A stretch of DNA of 48,973 nt from Actinomycetota bacterium (GTDB taxonomy: Bacteria > Actinomycetota > Actinomycetes > Nanopelagicales > Nanopelagicaceae), in assembly GCA_009699575.1 (NCBI GenBank), contig WLNY01000001.1:66211-115183 (forward strand), given 5' to 3'. The position numbers and the translations under genes are program-made. The notes beneath the pieces are model-generated. The model saw only the letters and a list, made by a program, of their open reading frames with translations. It was not told the DNA's origin and ran no database searches. Positions within the stretch are counted from its first letter, which is position 1. Each line of letters starts with the position of its first letter. Below are positions 1 to 10,148 of the stretch, piece after piece.

Positions 1-1289
1 TCCAGCTGCCCACACCACTTCTCTCTCCATCTCAAGGCACTCCGGAAGTTATCACTACCGAATTGCAGTTTTCAGAGGCGATAACTCAACTTGGTACTGG
101 TATCGGTCCATTCGCAATTGATGCTGAGCGCGCATCAGGTTATAAATACAGCGCTCGGGCATATCTCATTCAAATTAAACGTGAAAATGGTGGATTACAC
201 CTAATAGATCCCATTGCCTTCGGGCCCGGGCATCCACTATTTGCGCAGCTCAGCGAACTCTTTCACGATGGTGAAGTTATTTTGCATGCAAGTACTCAAG
301 ATCTTCCGTGTCTTCGCGAATTAGGTATTAATCCTGTAACGCTCTTTGATACAGAGCTGGGTGGTCGCATTGCTGGATTACCTCGTGTCGGTCTTGGTCC
401 ACTTCTTGAATCTCTTATGGGGGTTTCTTTAGCCAAAGAACATTCAGCAGTTGATTGGTCCACTCGTCCTTTGCCACACGATTGGTTAACTTACGCAGCC
501 CTCGATGTTGAGCTACTCGTAGAACTTAGAAATAAGGTTTATCAAATTTTAGTTGATGCCGGAAAATGGGAATGGGCCAAGGAAGAATTCGCCTCAATTC
601 TTGCAGCACCGCCCGCTCCCCCACGAATTGACCCGTGGCGACGCACATCCGGAATGCATAAAATTAAGAAGAGAAATCAATTAGCGATTATCAAAAACTT
701 ATGGACCGAACGTGATTCTCTCGCGCGAGAAATTGACATCTCTAGTGGAAAGTTGTTATCAGATAATGCAATCGTTGAGCTTGCAACACATGCACCCACG
801 AATCGTAAAGAAATGGAGAAAGTACTTCGCCCTATAGGTTTGCGAGCGCGATGGTTTGAAAATACTGCTACTTGGCTCGTAGCAATCTCAGATGCGCTCA
901 CAACTCCAGAAGAGAAGTGGCCCGAGGTGCGATCCTCAGCCGATGTGCTCCCTCCCATTAAGTTATGGCGAGATCGATTCCCCGAAAGGTATGCCCCCCT
1001 TACTCATGCCCGGCATGCACTGGAAGTGAGAGCTCAAGAACTTGTTATTGCCCCCGAAAACCTCATCTCCCCCGAAATTATTCGCCGCCTCTGTTGGTCA
1101 CCGCCAGCAGGTTCAACCCTGATACGCGATGAGGAGTCAGTGGCCAAGCAGATGGCCCTCCTTGGTGCGCGTCGCTGGCAAGTCTCGATTGTCGCGCCCC
1201 TCGTTGCCAGCGCTCTCCTCGAATCGCTCCCCTTAGAACCAGTCGCCGTCACGGCCCAAGAATTACCCGAGGACGCTCCTGAAATCTAA
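1..1289 (+). CDS. rnd: Ribonuclease D, 5' end outside the window
   Basis: DEDDy-family 3'-5' exoribonuclease that trims tRNA and other stable RNA 3' ends in the cytoplasm. A TTG at 63 could start it, but the frame stays open to the window edge and reads like the N-terminal lead usual in actinobacterial RNase D, so I treat the gene as 5'-truncated by the window. Numbered from the TTG, the exonuclease residues are D20 and E22 (IDAERASGY), D80 (STQDLP), and Y144/D148 (YAALD). An HRDC-type helical domain follows at about 205-290. The gene ends 62 bp before the FTR1 permease, and an 11-bp inverted repeat lies between them. Family identity is secure; the exact start is not visible. Confidence 0.93.
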   Translation, partial: QLPTPLLSPSQGTPEVITTELQFSEAITQLGTGIGPFAIDAERASGYKYSARAYLIQIKRENGGLHLIDPIAFGPGHPLFAQLSELFHDGEVILHASTQDLPCLRELGINPVTLFDTELGGRIAGLPRVGLGPLLESLMGVSLAKEHSAVDWSTRPLPHDWLTYAALDVELLVELRNKVYQILVDAGKWEWAKEEFASILAAPPAPPRIDPWRRTSGMHKIKKRNQLAIIKNLWTERDSLAREIDISSGKLLSDNAIVELATHAPTNRKEMEKVLRPIGLRARWFENTATWLVAISDALTTPEEKWPEVRSSADVLPPIKLWRDRFPERYAPLTHARHALEVRAQELVIAPENLISPEIIRRLCWSPPAGSTLIRDEESVAKQMALLGARRWQVSIVAPLVASALLESLPLEPVAVTAQELPEDAPEI

Positions 1290-1297
1290 GTGATTGG

Positions 1298-1325
1298 AAT
1301 TACGCAACATTGGAGTTGCGTAATT
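1298..1325. promoter_or_regulatory. 11-bp perfect inverted repeat between rnd and the FTR1 permease
   Basis: AATTACGCAAC (1298-1308) and GTTGCGTAATT (1315-1325) are exact reverse complements separated by 6 bases. No T-run follows on the plus strand, so it is a poor intrinsic terminator. It sits 27 bp upstream of the permease start, where an operator would be expected. It does not resemble the DtxR/IdeR iron box. An operator or a weak rnd terminator are both possible. Confidence 0.5.
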
Positions 1326-1351
1326 AGTGAACCCGTTCTAGATTAAAGCCC

Positions 1352-2167
1352 ATGTTGAGCACATTTCTGATAGCCCTTCGTGAGGGCCTTGAAGCCTCGT
1401 TAATCGTCGGAATTTTAGTCGCCTACCTGGTCAAAACTGGACGTCGCTCGCTCTTGCCAGCACTATGGGCCGGCGTGGGATCAGCTCTTGCTGCAAGTCT
1501 GGCTCTTGGCGGATTTCTCAGCTTCACCTCCGCTGAACTCTCCTCTCGAGGCGAAGAGTTCTTTGCTGGAACTACCTCATTCTTGGCGGTCGGACTAGTG
1601 ACGTGGATGGTTTTTTGGATGCAACGCACAGCTCGCGGATTACGCGACGAGCTGCACGGAAAGATTGATACAGCCCTCATCGGTGGACCATTTGCCTTGG
1701 CTGTCACTGCTTTTATTGCGACTTCACGCGAGGGACTTGAAACTGCGCTATTTATCTACACAAATTTTAAGACAACATCTGCGACGTCAAGTGCATCAAT
1801 TGGTTTAATCATTGGACTTGCAGTCTCTATCACATTAGGCGTTTTAATTTACCAACGATCAGTCAAGCTCAACTTAAGTAAATTCTTCACAACAACCGGC
1901 ATTGCTTTAATTGTTGTGGCAGCGGGCGTTCTTTCCTATGCGATTCACGAATATCAGGAATTGGGTTGGCTTCCGGGGCCAGATGCCTTCATCTGGAATA
2001 TCACTTCATGGATGAGTCCTGATTCAGTTATTGCCTCACTTCTAGCTGGTTCGATCGGTTTTGACACCACCACCTCGTGGCTGCAATTCATCGTATGGGC
2101 GGCATATTTAGGGTTGGTACTTGGCGCGTATCTCAAACCAGCAAAAAAGGTAGTTACAACGCGTTAG
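1352..2167 (+). CDS. efeU: FTR1/EfeU-type iron permease
   Basis: Polytopic membrane protein of 271 aa from the oxidase-dependent iron transporter (OFeT) family, predicted to carry ferric iron across the cytoplasmic membrane. The two diagnostic REGLE motifs are present at R10-E14 (ALREGLEASL) and R126-E130 (TSREGLETAL), in the first and fourth hydrophobic segments; about seven membrane segments are visible. In the known EfeUOB system the permease works with EfeO and the haem peroxidase EfeB. Neither is adjacent: fadA follows 69 bp downstream. The ATG at 1352 has only a weak ribosome-binding site. The partners may lie elsewhere or be missing. Confidence 0.9.
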   Translation: MLSTFLIALREGLEASLIVGILVAYLVKTGRRSLLPALWAGVGSALAASLALGGFLSFTSAELSSRGEEFFAGTTSFLAVGLVTWMVFWMQRTARGLRDELHGKIDTALIGGPFALAVTAFIATSREGLETALFIYTNFKTTSATSSASIGLIIGLAVSITLGVLIYQRSVKLNLSKFFTTTGIALIVVAAGVLSYAIHEYQELGWLPGPDAFIWNITSWMSPDSVIASLLAGSIGFDTTTSWLQFIVWAAYLGLVLGAYLKPAKKVVTTR

Positions 2168-2182
2168 TTCTTCCGCTTTTAC

Positions 2183-2196
2183 CTACTGACCAGTAG
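2183..2196. promoter_or_regulatory. Candidate operator (TetR-like) before fadA-fadB
   Basis: CTACTG-AC-CAGTAG is a perfect 6-2-6 inverted repeat, 41 bp upstream of the fadA start. Its form and position fit a dimeric repressor of the TetR type, which often controls beta-oxidation genes. No such regulator gene is in the window, so the assignment is inference. Confidence 0.4.
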
Positions 2197-2236
2197 CCTT
2201 TCCTTCTCATGCTTCACGGAAGAAGGAAGTCCTTAC

Positions 2237-3439
2237 ATGTCGCAATCCAAGCGCTCTGTTGTTCTCGTTGACGCTGTACGCACCCCTTTTGGCAAGGCGG
2301 GAAGTTTGTACGCCGGGACTCGCGCAGATGACCTTATGGTGCGCGCTTTGCGTGGCTTGCTGGAAAGAAATCCCAGAGTTGATCCTTCTGCAATAGATGA
2401 CGTGGCGATAGCAGCTGCAACCCAAAGTGGCGATCAAGGAATGAATATCGGGCGAAGCGTTGCATTACTTGCAGGACTGCCTAAGAGTGTTCCTGGATAT
2501 TCAATTGATCGCTGGTGCGCTGGTGCACTGACAGCTATGACAACAATTGCTGGTGCAATTGCAATGGGTGCATATGACATTGGAATTGCGGGCGGCGTTG
2601 AACATATGGGCAACCACCCAATGGGCGAGGGCATAGATCCAAATCCTCGATACCTTGCCGAAAAAATTGTCGAGCAAGACGCCCTTGCTATGGGAAATAC
2701 TGCGGAAAGACTCCATGATCGCTTCCCGGCAATTACAAAGGAGCGTTCGGATAAATATGCATTACGTTCGCAGGAAAAAACCGCGCAAGCGTATGCTGAC
2801 GGAAAAATTCAACGTGATTTAATTCCAACGGCAACGCGCACACCAGAATTAGGATGGACCGTAGCAACGGTAGATGAACCACCTCGTCCAGGGACAACAC
2901 TTGAAGGACTTGCTGCGCTAAAAACACCATTTCGTCCAGCAGGCAGAGTAACCGCCGGTAATGCAGCCGGGCTCAACGATGGCGCAACTGCCTCAATTCT
3001 GGCAAGCGAAGAAAGCGCGATAGCTCTGGGATTAACGGTGAAAGCGCGGATGGTAACTTTTGCATTTGCAGGGGTCGAACCAGAAGTAATGGGATACGGA
3101 CCAGTACCTGCAACTGAGAAAGCTTTACATAAAGCTGGGTTATCTATTGCTGACATTGGTCTCTTTGAAATAAACGAAGCATTTGCCGTGCAAGTTCTTG
3201 CATTTCTTGATCACTTCGGAATTGCCGACGATGACACCAGAGTTAATCCTTTTGGTGGAGCAATTGCAGTCGGACATCCACTTGCATCATCTGGAGTACG
3301 TCTAGCACTTAATCTTGCTCGCAGTTTCGAAGAGCATCCTTCTGTTCGCTACGGAATTACGACTATGTGTATCGGACTTGGCATGGGCGGAACAATTATT
3401 TGGGAAAATCCACACTTCAATGGCAAAGGCGGAAAATAA
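2237..3439 (+). CDS. fadA: Acetyl-CoA acyltransferase (3-ketoacyl-CoA thiolase)
   Basis: Thiolase of 400 aa that cleaves 3-ketoacyl-CoA with CoA in the last step of fatty-acid beta-oxidation. The acyl-accepting cysteine is C94 (DRWCAGALTA). The later catalytic motifs are NEAFA, GGAIAVGHPLASSG (H347) and TMCIGLGMGG (C378), all at the spacing usual for degradative thiolases. The ATG at 2237 has a strong purine-rich Shine-Dalgarno (GGAAGAAGGAAG). Its stop overlaps the ATG of fadB (TAATG at 3437-3441), so the two are translationally coupled and presumably form the beta and alpha subunits of one trifunctional-type complex. A perfect palindrome at 2183-2196 is the likely regulatory site. Confidence 0.93.
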   Translation: MSQSKRSVVLVDAVRTPFGKAGSLYAGTRADDLMVRALRGLLERNPRVDPSAIDDVAIAAATQSGDQGMNIGRSVALLAGLPKSVPGYSIDRWCAGALTAMTTIAGAIAMGAYDIGIAGGVEHMGNHPMGEGIDPNPRYLAEKIVEQDALAMGNTAERLHDRFPAITKERSDKYALRSQEKTAQAYADGKIQRDLIPTATRTPELGWTVATVDEPPRPGTTLEGLAALKTPFRPAGRVTAGNAAGLNDGATASILASEESAIALGLTVKARMVTFAFAGVEPEVMGYGPVPATEKALHKAGLSIADIGLFEINEAFAVQVLAFLDHFGIADDDTRVNPFGGAIAVGHPLASSGVRLALNLARSFEEHPSVRYGITTMCIGLGMGGTIIWENPHFNGKGGK

Positions 3440-5553
3440 TGACCCTCTCTCCCGATCTTGAATTGCCAGTTGGGGCACCGGAAGAAGTTATTACCCATGC
3501 GCTAGTGAGAGATGTCGACCTCACCTCATTTGGCTATAAAGGTTCGCTAGCTCTCATTACCCTTGATAACGGTGAAGACCATAACCGCCCAAATACTTTC
3601 GGTGCAAAGTCACTCTCCGCACTTGATGCAGCGATTACAGATGCTGCCTCGAGAAAACCTTCTGCCATAGCAATTACTGGAAAGCCATTTATTTTTGCAG
3701 CCGGAGCAGATCTTTCCGCGCTCGCATTTCTCACCAAACGCGAGCAGGCTCTCGCCATTGGCAAATATGGTCACGATGTTTTTCGCCGTTTAGGCGAATT
3801 AGATATTCCAACTTTCGCTTTCATCAATGGGCTTGCCTTAGGTGGTGGCCTTGAAGTGGGCCTTCACTGCTCATATCGCACACTGTCATCAACAGCTCTT
3901 ACCGGACTACCTGAAGTTTTCCTAGGACTTGTGCCTGGATGGGGAGGAGCGACGCTGCTTCCCAAATTAATTGGTCCAGAGCGCGCAGTACAAGTAATAG
4001 TTTTGAATGCACTCAATAACAACACAATGCTTAAATCAAAAGATGCACTGGCCCTTGGAGTAGTTGACGCGGTCTACGAGCCCGCTGATTTTCTAGAAAA
4101 ATCCGTGGCATTTGCAGCTTCTGTTCTTAGCGGAACAGTTGTAATCAATCGTCACGACTATTCGCAAGGCACAGCTTGGGATAACGCTGTCGAAATCGGT
4201 ACAAAGGCTGCGTTAAAGAAATACGGTGGTGCCACAATTGCCGCTCCCACTCGCGCCCTTGAGCTCATCGCAGCATCTCGTAGCGCTTCTCGCACATCAG
4301 GTTTTGATTCAGAAGATCAAACTCTTGCAGATTTAACAATGTCTGATCCACTGCGTGCTTCGCTCTACGCCTTTAATCTCATGCAGAAAAAACGTAAAAA
4401 AGTTGAGGGTGCACCTAAGCCGGCTCTTGCTCGCAAGATAACCAAAGTTGGCGTTGTAGGAGCGGGCCTCATGGCCTCGCAACTCGCACTCCTGTTGGTG
4501 CGAAATTTAAAATGTCCCGTCGTCATGACAGATATTGACCAAGAACGCGCTGATAAGGGTGTTGCCTGGGTCCATGCTGAACTGCTCAAGCTTGTTGAGA
4601 AACGACGAATGTCGCAAGAGAGCGCTCATCGCCTTTCTCTTCTTATCTCCGGCTCATCTGATCAGAGCGTTTTTGCAGGTTGCGACTTTGTTATCGAGGC
4701 CATCTTTGAGGAACTTACCCTTAAGCAATCACTATTCAAGAGCCTTGAAAAAATAGTATCTCCCGAATGTGTACTAGCCACAAACACTTCTTCTCTTTCA
4801 GTTGAAGCTATGAGTGAAGGACTTGATAATCCAGAAAGAGTTATCGGTTTTCACTTCTTTAACCCTGTTGCAATTATGCCGTTACTTGAAATTGCTCGAA
4901 CGAGCAAAACAGATGACGCAACAACTGCCACTGCAGTAAGCATTGGCAAAGAATTAAAAAAGACAATGGTGATTACCAAAGATGCGCCTGGGTTTGTTGT
5001 TAATCGCTTACTCACTCGATTCATGGGTGAAATAACGGATGCGATGGATGAAGGCACTCCCCCAGAAGTTGCCGATAACTCTATGCGTTCCATTGGCTTC
5101 CCAATGTCTCCATTTGAATTACTCGGCCTTGTTGGACCTGGTGTAGCTCTACATGTTTCAGAGACTCTCCACAAAAATCTTGGAGACCGCTATCGAATCT
5201 CACCCACTATGGCAGCAATGGTCAAAGCAGGAGTGAGAACTTTCTACATCAAAGATGAAAATGGTCAATCGGTCGCAAACCCTGAGGCCGTTGCGTTGAT
5301 CTCCACAGGTCAATCACCTTCAAGCGCCAGTGAAGTCCGAACACGGGCCCTGACTGCAATTGCTGAAGAGGCGCGAATGATGCTCGATGAGGGTGTCGTT
5401 TCATCAGCTGCGGAAATTGACCTCTGCATGTTGCTTGGGGCAGGTTGGCCGATGCACTTGGGTGGAATTCTTCCGTATCTCGATCGTGAAGGAATTAGCG
5501 ATGCTGTGTGTGGTCAGCGCTTTCATCAGCCGGGAGTTGCATCGCTTCCTTAA
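3439..5553 (+). CDS. fadB: Fatty-acid oxidation complex alpha subunit (enoyl-CoA hydratase / 3-hydroxyacyl-CoA dehydrogenase)
   Basis: Two-domain beta-oxidation enzyme of 704 aa that hydrates 2-enoyl-CoA and then oxidises 3-hydroxyacyl-CoA with NAD+. The N-terminal crotonase domain shows the oxyanion-hole stretch AAGADLSAL and both glutamate motifs (GGGLEVGL and [11 protein letters not shown]). The NAD-binding HAD domain follows from about residue 330 ([13 protein letters not shown]), with the [15 protein letters not shown] motif, and then the C-terminal HAD domain. The ATG at 3439 is chosen over an in-frame ATG at 3367, which lies deep inside fadA; 3439 overlaps the fadA stop. The last 59 bases overlap the 3' end of the convergent dxs. 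Confidence 0.93.
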   Translation: MTLSPDLELPVGAPEEVITHALVRDVDLTSFGYKGSLALITLDNGEDHNRPNTFGAKSLSALDAAITDAASRKPSAIAITGKPFIFAAGADLSALAFLTKREQALAIGKYGHDVFRRLGELDIPTFAFINGLALGGGLEVGLHCSYRTLSSTALTGLPEVFLGLVPGWGGATLLPKLIGPERAVQVIVLNALNNNTMLKSKDALALGVVDAVYEPADFLEKSVAFAASVLSGTVVINRHDYSQGTAWDNAVEIGTKAALKKYGGATIAAPTRALELIAASRSASRTSGFDSEDQTLADLTMSDPLRASLYAFNLMQKKRKKVEGAPKPALARKITKVGVVGAGLMASQLALLLVRNLKCPVVMTDIDQERADKGVAWVHAELLKLVEKRRMSQESAHRLSLLISGSSDQSVFAGCDFVIEAIFEELTLKQSLFKSLEKIVSPECVLATNTSSLSVEAMSEGLDNPERVIGFHFFNPVAIMPLLEIARTSKTDDATTATAVSIGKELKKTMVITKDAPGFVVNRLLTRFMGEITDAMDEGTPPEVADNSMRSIGFPMSPFELLGLVGPGVALHVSETLHKNLGDRYRISPTMAAMVKAGVRTFYIKDENGQSVANPEAVALISTGQSPSSASEVRTRALTAIAEEARMMLDEGVVSSAAEIDLCMLLGAGWPMHLGGILPYLDREGISDAVCGQRFHQPGVASLP

Positions 5554-7414
5554 GTGAACTACTCCACTCCACTAATGAGCGTGTGATGTTTTGAGATGTG
5601 ATTCCAATATCGCTCAGAACCTGATCTCGTTTGGAATGTTCAATAAATTCCAATGGCACGCCGATGGAATGAATTGGTACCTCTAATCCTGCATCTCGAA
5701 ATAATTCAGAGATTGTGCTTGCAATTCCACCATGACGAATACCGTCTTCAAGAACGACAACACTCTTATAGCGTCGCGCCATAGTTATTAACGATGCAGG
5801 CAATGGCTTGACCCAGCGGAGGTCTATCACTGTGACGCCAACGCCTTCGCGATAGGCCTGCGATGCAGACTCAACAGCAATCTGAGCCATGGCTCCAACA
5901 CTGACCATTAATACATCGGCACTTTCTCCGCGATATAAGACATCAATTCCATCTCGTCTTTCAAATGCTGGGATATCAGCAATGACTGCACCCTTTGGAA
6001 ATCGAACGAGTGAAGGTGAATCACTTATTTCAATGGCTTCGCGAAGAGTCTCTCGAAGTCGAGCACCATCACGTGGCGCGGCAACATGTAACGTTGGCAC
6101 GATTCCAGTGAGAGCAAGATCCCAAATTCCATTATGGGAAGGGCCGTCATCCCCTGTTACCCCTGCTCTATCAAGGACAAAGGTTACTCCTGCGCCATGG
6201 AGTGCCACATCAAGAAGCAACTGATCAAATGCTCGATTTAGAAATGTTGCATACACGGCAACTACGGGATGAAGACCGGCAAAGGCCATTCCTGCAGCAC
6301 TAGTCACAGCGTGTTGTTCTGCAATTCCTACATCAATTGTGCGCGAAGGAAATTCACTTTGAAATTTATCTAAGCCAGTTGGACCGAGCATTGCTGCAGT
6401 TATCGCAACTACATCGTTTCGCTCACGACCAATGGTGACCAACTCGTCGGCGAAAATACTTGTCCATGATGGCCCGCTTTTCTTAATCGGTAGCCCAGTC
6501 TCAGAATCAACAACACCTACTGCATGGAATTTTTCTGCTTCGTCTTCCACTGCAGGCGCATACCCTCGACCCTTTTCCGTAATTGCGTGAACAAGAATCG
6601 GTCCGCCATATTCCTTTGCCGTGGTCAGGGCCTTTTCCATCATCGAAATATCATGACCATCAAAGGGACCCATGTATTTAAGGCCGAGGTCTTCAAACAT
6701 ACCTTGTGGTGCGACAATATCTTTTATACCTTTTTTAACACCATGCAATGTTTCAAATATCGGTCCGCCAACAACGGGAGTCTTTTGTAGAACATCTTTA
6801 CCCCAGTCAAGGAATCTCTCATACCCTTGCGTTGCCCGTAAGGTGGACAAGTGTGTGGCAAGCCCACCAATCGTCGGTGAATAAGAGCGTTCGTTATCGT
6901 TAACAACGATGACAAGATTTCTTTGATGCGCTGTGGCAATATTATTAAGAGCTTCCCACGACATGCCACCTGTTAGGGCGCCATCTCCAACAACAACGAC
7001 CACAGTTCGATCATTTTGTCCTGAAAGTGAGAAACCCCTAGAAATACCATCGCCCCATGACAGTGCTGTCGATGCGTGAGAATTTTCAATTACATCATGT
7101 TCACTCTCGCGGCGATTGGGATATCCAGCGAGTCCGCCACGTTGGCGAAGAAGATCAAATCCATCTGCTCGCCCAGTCAAAATCTTATGGACATACGTCT
7201 GATGACCGGTATCAAATAAAATGACATCTTTAGGAGATTCAAAGACCCTGTGAATAGCAATTGTGAGTTCCACAATTCCAAGGTTTGGACCTAAGTGGCC
7301 ACCGGTTTTCGTAACCTTATCAATGAGAAAGGAGCGAATTTCTGATGCGAGATCTGTTAATTCAGAAGATCCCAGTCCTGCAAGGTCTGCGGGAGACTGT
7401 ATCTTCTCGATCAT
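5495..7414 (-). CDS. dxs: 1-deoxy-D-xylulose-5-phosphate synthase
   Basis: Thiamine-diphosphate enzyme of 639 aa that condenses pyruvate with glyceraldehyde-3-phosphate, the first step of the MEP isoprenoid pathway. Seen in order: [32 protein letters not shown], the ThDP/Mg motif GDGALTGGM (about residue 144) and, in the pyrimidine-binding domain, the [10 protein letters not shown] motif carrying the conserved glutamate. A C-terminal transketolase domain completes the normal length. The ATG at 7414 lies just downstream of aconitase (38-bp gap), so the two may be co-transcribed. Its final codons overlap fadB tail-to-tail by 59 bp. Confidence 0.96.
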   Translation of the reverse strand: MIEKIQSPADLAGLGSSELTDLASEIRSFLIDKVTKTGGHLGPNLGIVELTIAIHRVFESPKDVILFDTGHQTYVHKILTGRADGFDLLRQRGGLAGYPNRRESEHDVIENSHASTALSWGDGISRGFSLSGQNDRTVVVVVGDGALTGGMSWEALNNIATAHQRNLVIVVNDNERSYSPTIGGLATHLSTLRATQGYERFLDWGKDVLQKTPVVGGPIFETLHGVKKGIKDIVAPQGMFEDLGLKYMGPFDGHDISMMEKALTTAKEYGGPILVHAITEKGRGYAPAVEDEAEKFHAVGVVDSETGLPIKKSGPSWTSIFADELVTIGRERNDVVAITAAMLGPTGLDKFQSEFPSRTIDVGIAEQHAVTSAAGMAFAGLHPVVAVYATFLNRAFDQLLLDVALHGAGVTFVLDRAGVTGDDGPSHNGIWDLALTGIVPTLHVAAPRDGARLRETLREAIEISDSPSLVRFPKGAVIADIPAFERRDGIDVLYRGESADVLMVSVGAMAQIAVESASQAYREGVGVTVIDLRWVKPLPASLITMARRYKSVVVLEDGIRHGGIASTISELFRDAGLEVPIHSIGVPLEFIEHSKRDQVLSDIGITSQNITRSLVEWSSSLKEAMQLPADESADHTQHR

Positions 7415-7451
7415 GGCGTTATTCTAGAACGCGCACCAGGTAAATGCACCT

Positions 7452-10109
7452 CTAAGCAAGAAGGCTTCGAAGGACATATTGCATAATTCCACCGTGGCGA
7501 TAGTAATCAGCCTCACCAGGGGTATCAATACGCACTCCCGCAATAAAGGTCTTCTCTCCTGCGGTGACTTCTACTTCTTTGGGTGTATGACCATTATTGA
7601 GTTCGGTAATTCCGGAGATTGAGAAAATCTCATCGCCGCGAAGCCCAAGTGAATCGGCGCTATCTCCTTCTTTAAATTGAAGTGGAAGAACGCCCATTCC
7701 AATTAAGTTAGATCTATGAATTCTCTCAAAACTTTGCGCGATGACAGCTTGCACGCCAAGGAGAGCCGTCCCTTTAGCTGCCCAATCGCGCGATGATCCA
7801 GATCCATATTCTTTTCCTGCAAGAATGATCAGACCCACACCTGCTTTTTGATACGCGTTGGACGCATCATAAATTGTTGATTGCTCACCATCAGACATGA
7901 AATTTCTAGTAAATCCACCTTCAACGCCGTCAAGAAGCAAATTCTTTAATCTGATATTTGCAAAAGTCCCTCGAATCATCACTTCATGATTTCCACGACG
8001 CGAGCCATAGGAATTGAAATCCTTCTTATCAACGCCATGCTCTTCTAAGTACTTTCCCGCAGGAGAATCTGCCTTAATATTTCCAGCCGGGGAAATATGA
8101 TCGGTAGTTACCGAATCTCCCAGAATGGCCAAAACCCGCGCGTTACTAATATCTACAACTGGAGTGGGGAGTTTTGGCATTGCATCAAAATATGGAGGTT
8201 TGCGTACATAGGTTGACTGAGGATCCCACTCGAATGTATTCCCAGTCGGAGTATCCAAAGACTTCCAGCGATGATCGCCATCGAATACGCCTGCATAATC
8301 CTTGCTGAACATTTCAGAGGAAATTGATGAATCAATCACCGCTTGAATCTCAGTGGGGGTCGGCCATATGTCTTTGAGGAAAACTGGATTTCCAGAATTA
8401 TCATTGCCTAACGAGTCAGTTTCAAAATCATGATCCATCGTTCCCGCAAGCGCGTATGCGACAACTAATGGTGGGGAGGCAAGGTAATTCATCTTTACAT
8501 CAGGACTTATTCGTCCCTCGAAATTTCGATTACCAGATAGAACTGCTGTTACCGCAAGATCATGTTCGTTAACTGCTGCACTTATTTCGGTGGGTAGCGG
8601 ACCAGAATTTCCAATGCAAGTGACGCATCCATAGCCAACAAGATTGAAGCCTAATTTTTCCATGTACTGGGTGAGGTTGGCACGATCATAATAATCAGTC
8701 ACAACTTTTGATCCTGGTGCCAAAGTTGTTTTAACCCAAGGCTTTGACCGTAACCCTTTATCTACTGCGTTTTTTGCGAGCAGTGCTGCGCCAATCATTA
8801 CAGAAGGGTTAGAAGTGTTTGTGCAGGAAGTAATCGATGCTATGACAACATCGCCATTTTTAATTGTTGTCGACTCATCTTTGACCCGAATAGCAACAGG
8901 TTCTTTGCCGGTTTTCTCAGTGAAATAAGTTGGCAGAATTTCTTCAAAAGCTTTCTTCGAGTTACTAAGCGAGATGCGATCCTGCGGACGCTTTGGGCCA
9001 GCGATAGAGGGGACGACGGTTGAGAGATCAAGTTCAATGCTTTCGGAGAAGCGAGGTTCTTCGGAAGGGTTATGCCAGAGTCCTTGCTTCTTCGCATAAC
9101 TTTCCACGAGTGCTACCTGTTCTGCGCTTCGTCCTGTGAGTTGCAAATACCTGAGGGTTTCTTCATCGATAGGAAAGATTGCGCAGGTAGAGCCATATTC
9201 TGGGCTCATATTTCCGATGGTGGTTCTATTAGCCATCGGTACCGCAGCAACCCCTGGTCCGTAGAACTCTACAAATTTTCCTACGACTCCTAATTTGCGA
9301 AGAATTTGAGTAATTGTGAGTGCAAGATCTGTTGCGGTTGTTCCTAAGGGCAACGTTCCATTTAATTTAAATCCAACCACGCGAGGAATAAGCATCGATA
9401 CTGGCTGACCGAGTAACGCTGCCTCTGCCTCAATTCCGCCAACTCCCCAACCCAGAACGCCCAGTCCATTGACCATAGTTGTATGTGAATCGGTGCCAAC
9501 GACAGTATCTGGATAGGCACGCAGAACACCATTGACCGAACGCGTCATTACTACTCGTGCTAGGTATTCAATATTTACTTGGTGAACAATTCCCGTACCG
9601 GGTGGAACAACTTTGAATTCATCAAATGCACCTTGACCCCAACGTAAGAAACGATATCTCTCACGATTGCGCTCGTATTCGATATCTGTATTTCTCTCGA
9701 ATGAATCTTTAGTTCCGAAAACATCGGCAATCACTGAGTGATCAATAACGAGTTCCGCTGGTGCCAACGGATTTACTTTGGATGGGTCTCCCCCAAGTTC
9801 AACAATCGCTTCACGCATAGTGGCCAAATCAACAACGCAGGGCACTCCTGTAAAATCTTGCATAACGACTCGGGCAGGGGTGAATTGAATCTCTACCTCT
9901 GGCTCAGAGTTTGGATCCCAATTAGCTAAAGCTCTGATGTGTTCACTTGTAATGTTTGCGCCATCTTCAGTGCGCAGTAAATTTTCTAACAGAATTTTTA
10001 AGCTAAATGGGAGTGTCTGCGCTCCTTCGATTGCGGAAATATCAAAAATTTCATACCGTGCGCCGTTGACGTCAAGCTGGCTCTTCGCTTGAAAAGAATT
10101 GATGCTCAT
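7452..10109 (-). CDS. acnA: Aconitate hydratase A
   Basis: TCA-cycle enzyme of 885 aa interconverting citrate and isocitrate, with a [4Fe-4S] cluster. The cluster ligands are C429 (CTNTSNPS) and C495/C498 ([12 protein letters not shown]). The C-terminal swivel domain contains [16 protein letters not shown]. An in-frame start 18 bp further upstream exists, but the ATG at 10109 follows a good Shine-Dalgarno (AGGGAG) at normal spacing and gives the usual MSINSF-type N-terminus. A 20-bp perfect palindrome lies 19 bp upstream of this start, which suggests specific transcriptional control. dxs follows 37 bp downstream. Confidence 0.96.
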   Translation of the reverse strand: MSINSFQAKSQLDVNGARYEIFDISAIEGAQTLPFSLKILLENLLRTEDGANITSEHIRALANWDPNSEPEVEIQFTPARVVMQDFTGVPCVVDLATMREAIVELGGDPSKVNPLAPAELVIDHSVIADVFGTKDSFERNTDIEYERNRERYRFLRWGQGAFDEFKVVPPGTGIVHQVNIEYLARVVMTRSVNGVLRAYPDTVVGTDSHTTMVNGLGVLGWGVGGIEAEAALLGQPVSMLIPRVVGFKLNGTLPLGTTATDLALTITQILRKLGVVGKFVEFYGPGVAAVPMANRTTIGNMSPEYGSTCAIFPIDEETLRYLQLTGRSAEQVALVESYAKKQGLWHNPSEEPRFSESIELDLSTVVPSIAGPKRPQDRISLSNSKKAFEEILPTYFTEKTGKEPVAIRVKDESTTIKNGDVVIASITSCTNTSNPSVMIGAALLAKNAVDKGLRSKPWVKTTLAPGSKVVTDYYDRANLTQYMEKLGFNLVGYGCVTCIGNSGPLPTEISAAVNEHDLAVTAVLSGNRNFEGRISPDVKMNYLASPPLVVAYALAGTMDHDFETDSLGNDNSGNPVFLKDIWPTPTEIQAVIDSSISSEMFSKDYAGVFDGDHRWKSLDTPTGNTFEWDPQSTYVRKPPYFDAMPKLPTPVVDISNARVLAILGDSVTTDHISPAGNIKADSPAGKYLEEHGVDKKDFNSYGSRRGNHEVMIRGTFANIRLKNLLLDGVEGGFTRNFMSDGEQSTIYDASNAYQKAGVGLIILAGKEYGSGSSRDWAAKGTALLGVQAVIAQSFERIHRSNLIGMGVLPLQFKEGDSADSLGLRGDEIFSISGITELNNGHTPKEVEVTAGEKTFIAGVRIDTPGEADYYRHGGIMQYVLRSLLA

Positions 10110-10128
10110 GGATATCTCCCTAATCAAA

Positions 10129-10148
10129 GTATCTTGACGTCAAGATAC
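10129..10148. promoter_or_regulatory. 20-bp perfect palindrome upstream of acnA
   Basis: GTATCTTGACGTCAAGATAC is identical to its own reverse complement. It overlaps the TGA stop of the upstream RNA methyltransferase gene (10140-10142) and ends 19 bp before the acnA start. The position and perfect symmetry fit the operator of a dimeric transcription factor. I cannot name the protein from the sequence, and no regulator gene is nearby. No second full copy was seen in the window. Confidence 0.6.

Noticed and set aside
3367..3438. An upstream in-frame ATG for fadB inside fadA
   Set aside because: It lies within the thiolase active-site region (TMCIGLGMG); the ATG at 3439 overlaps the fadA stop and fits the family N-terminus.
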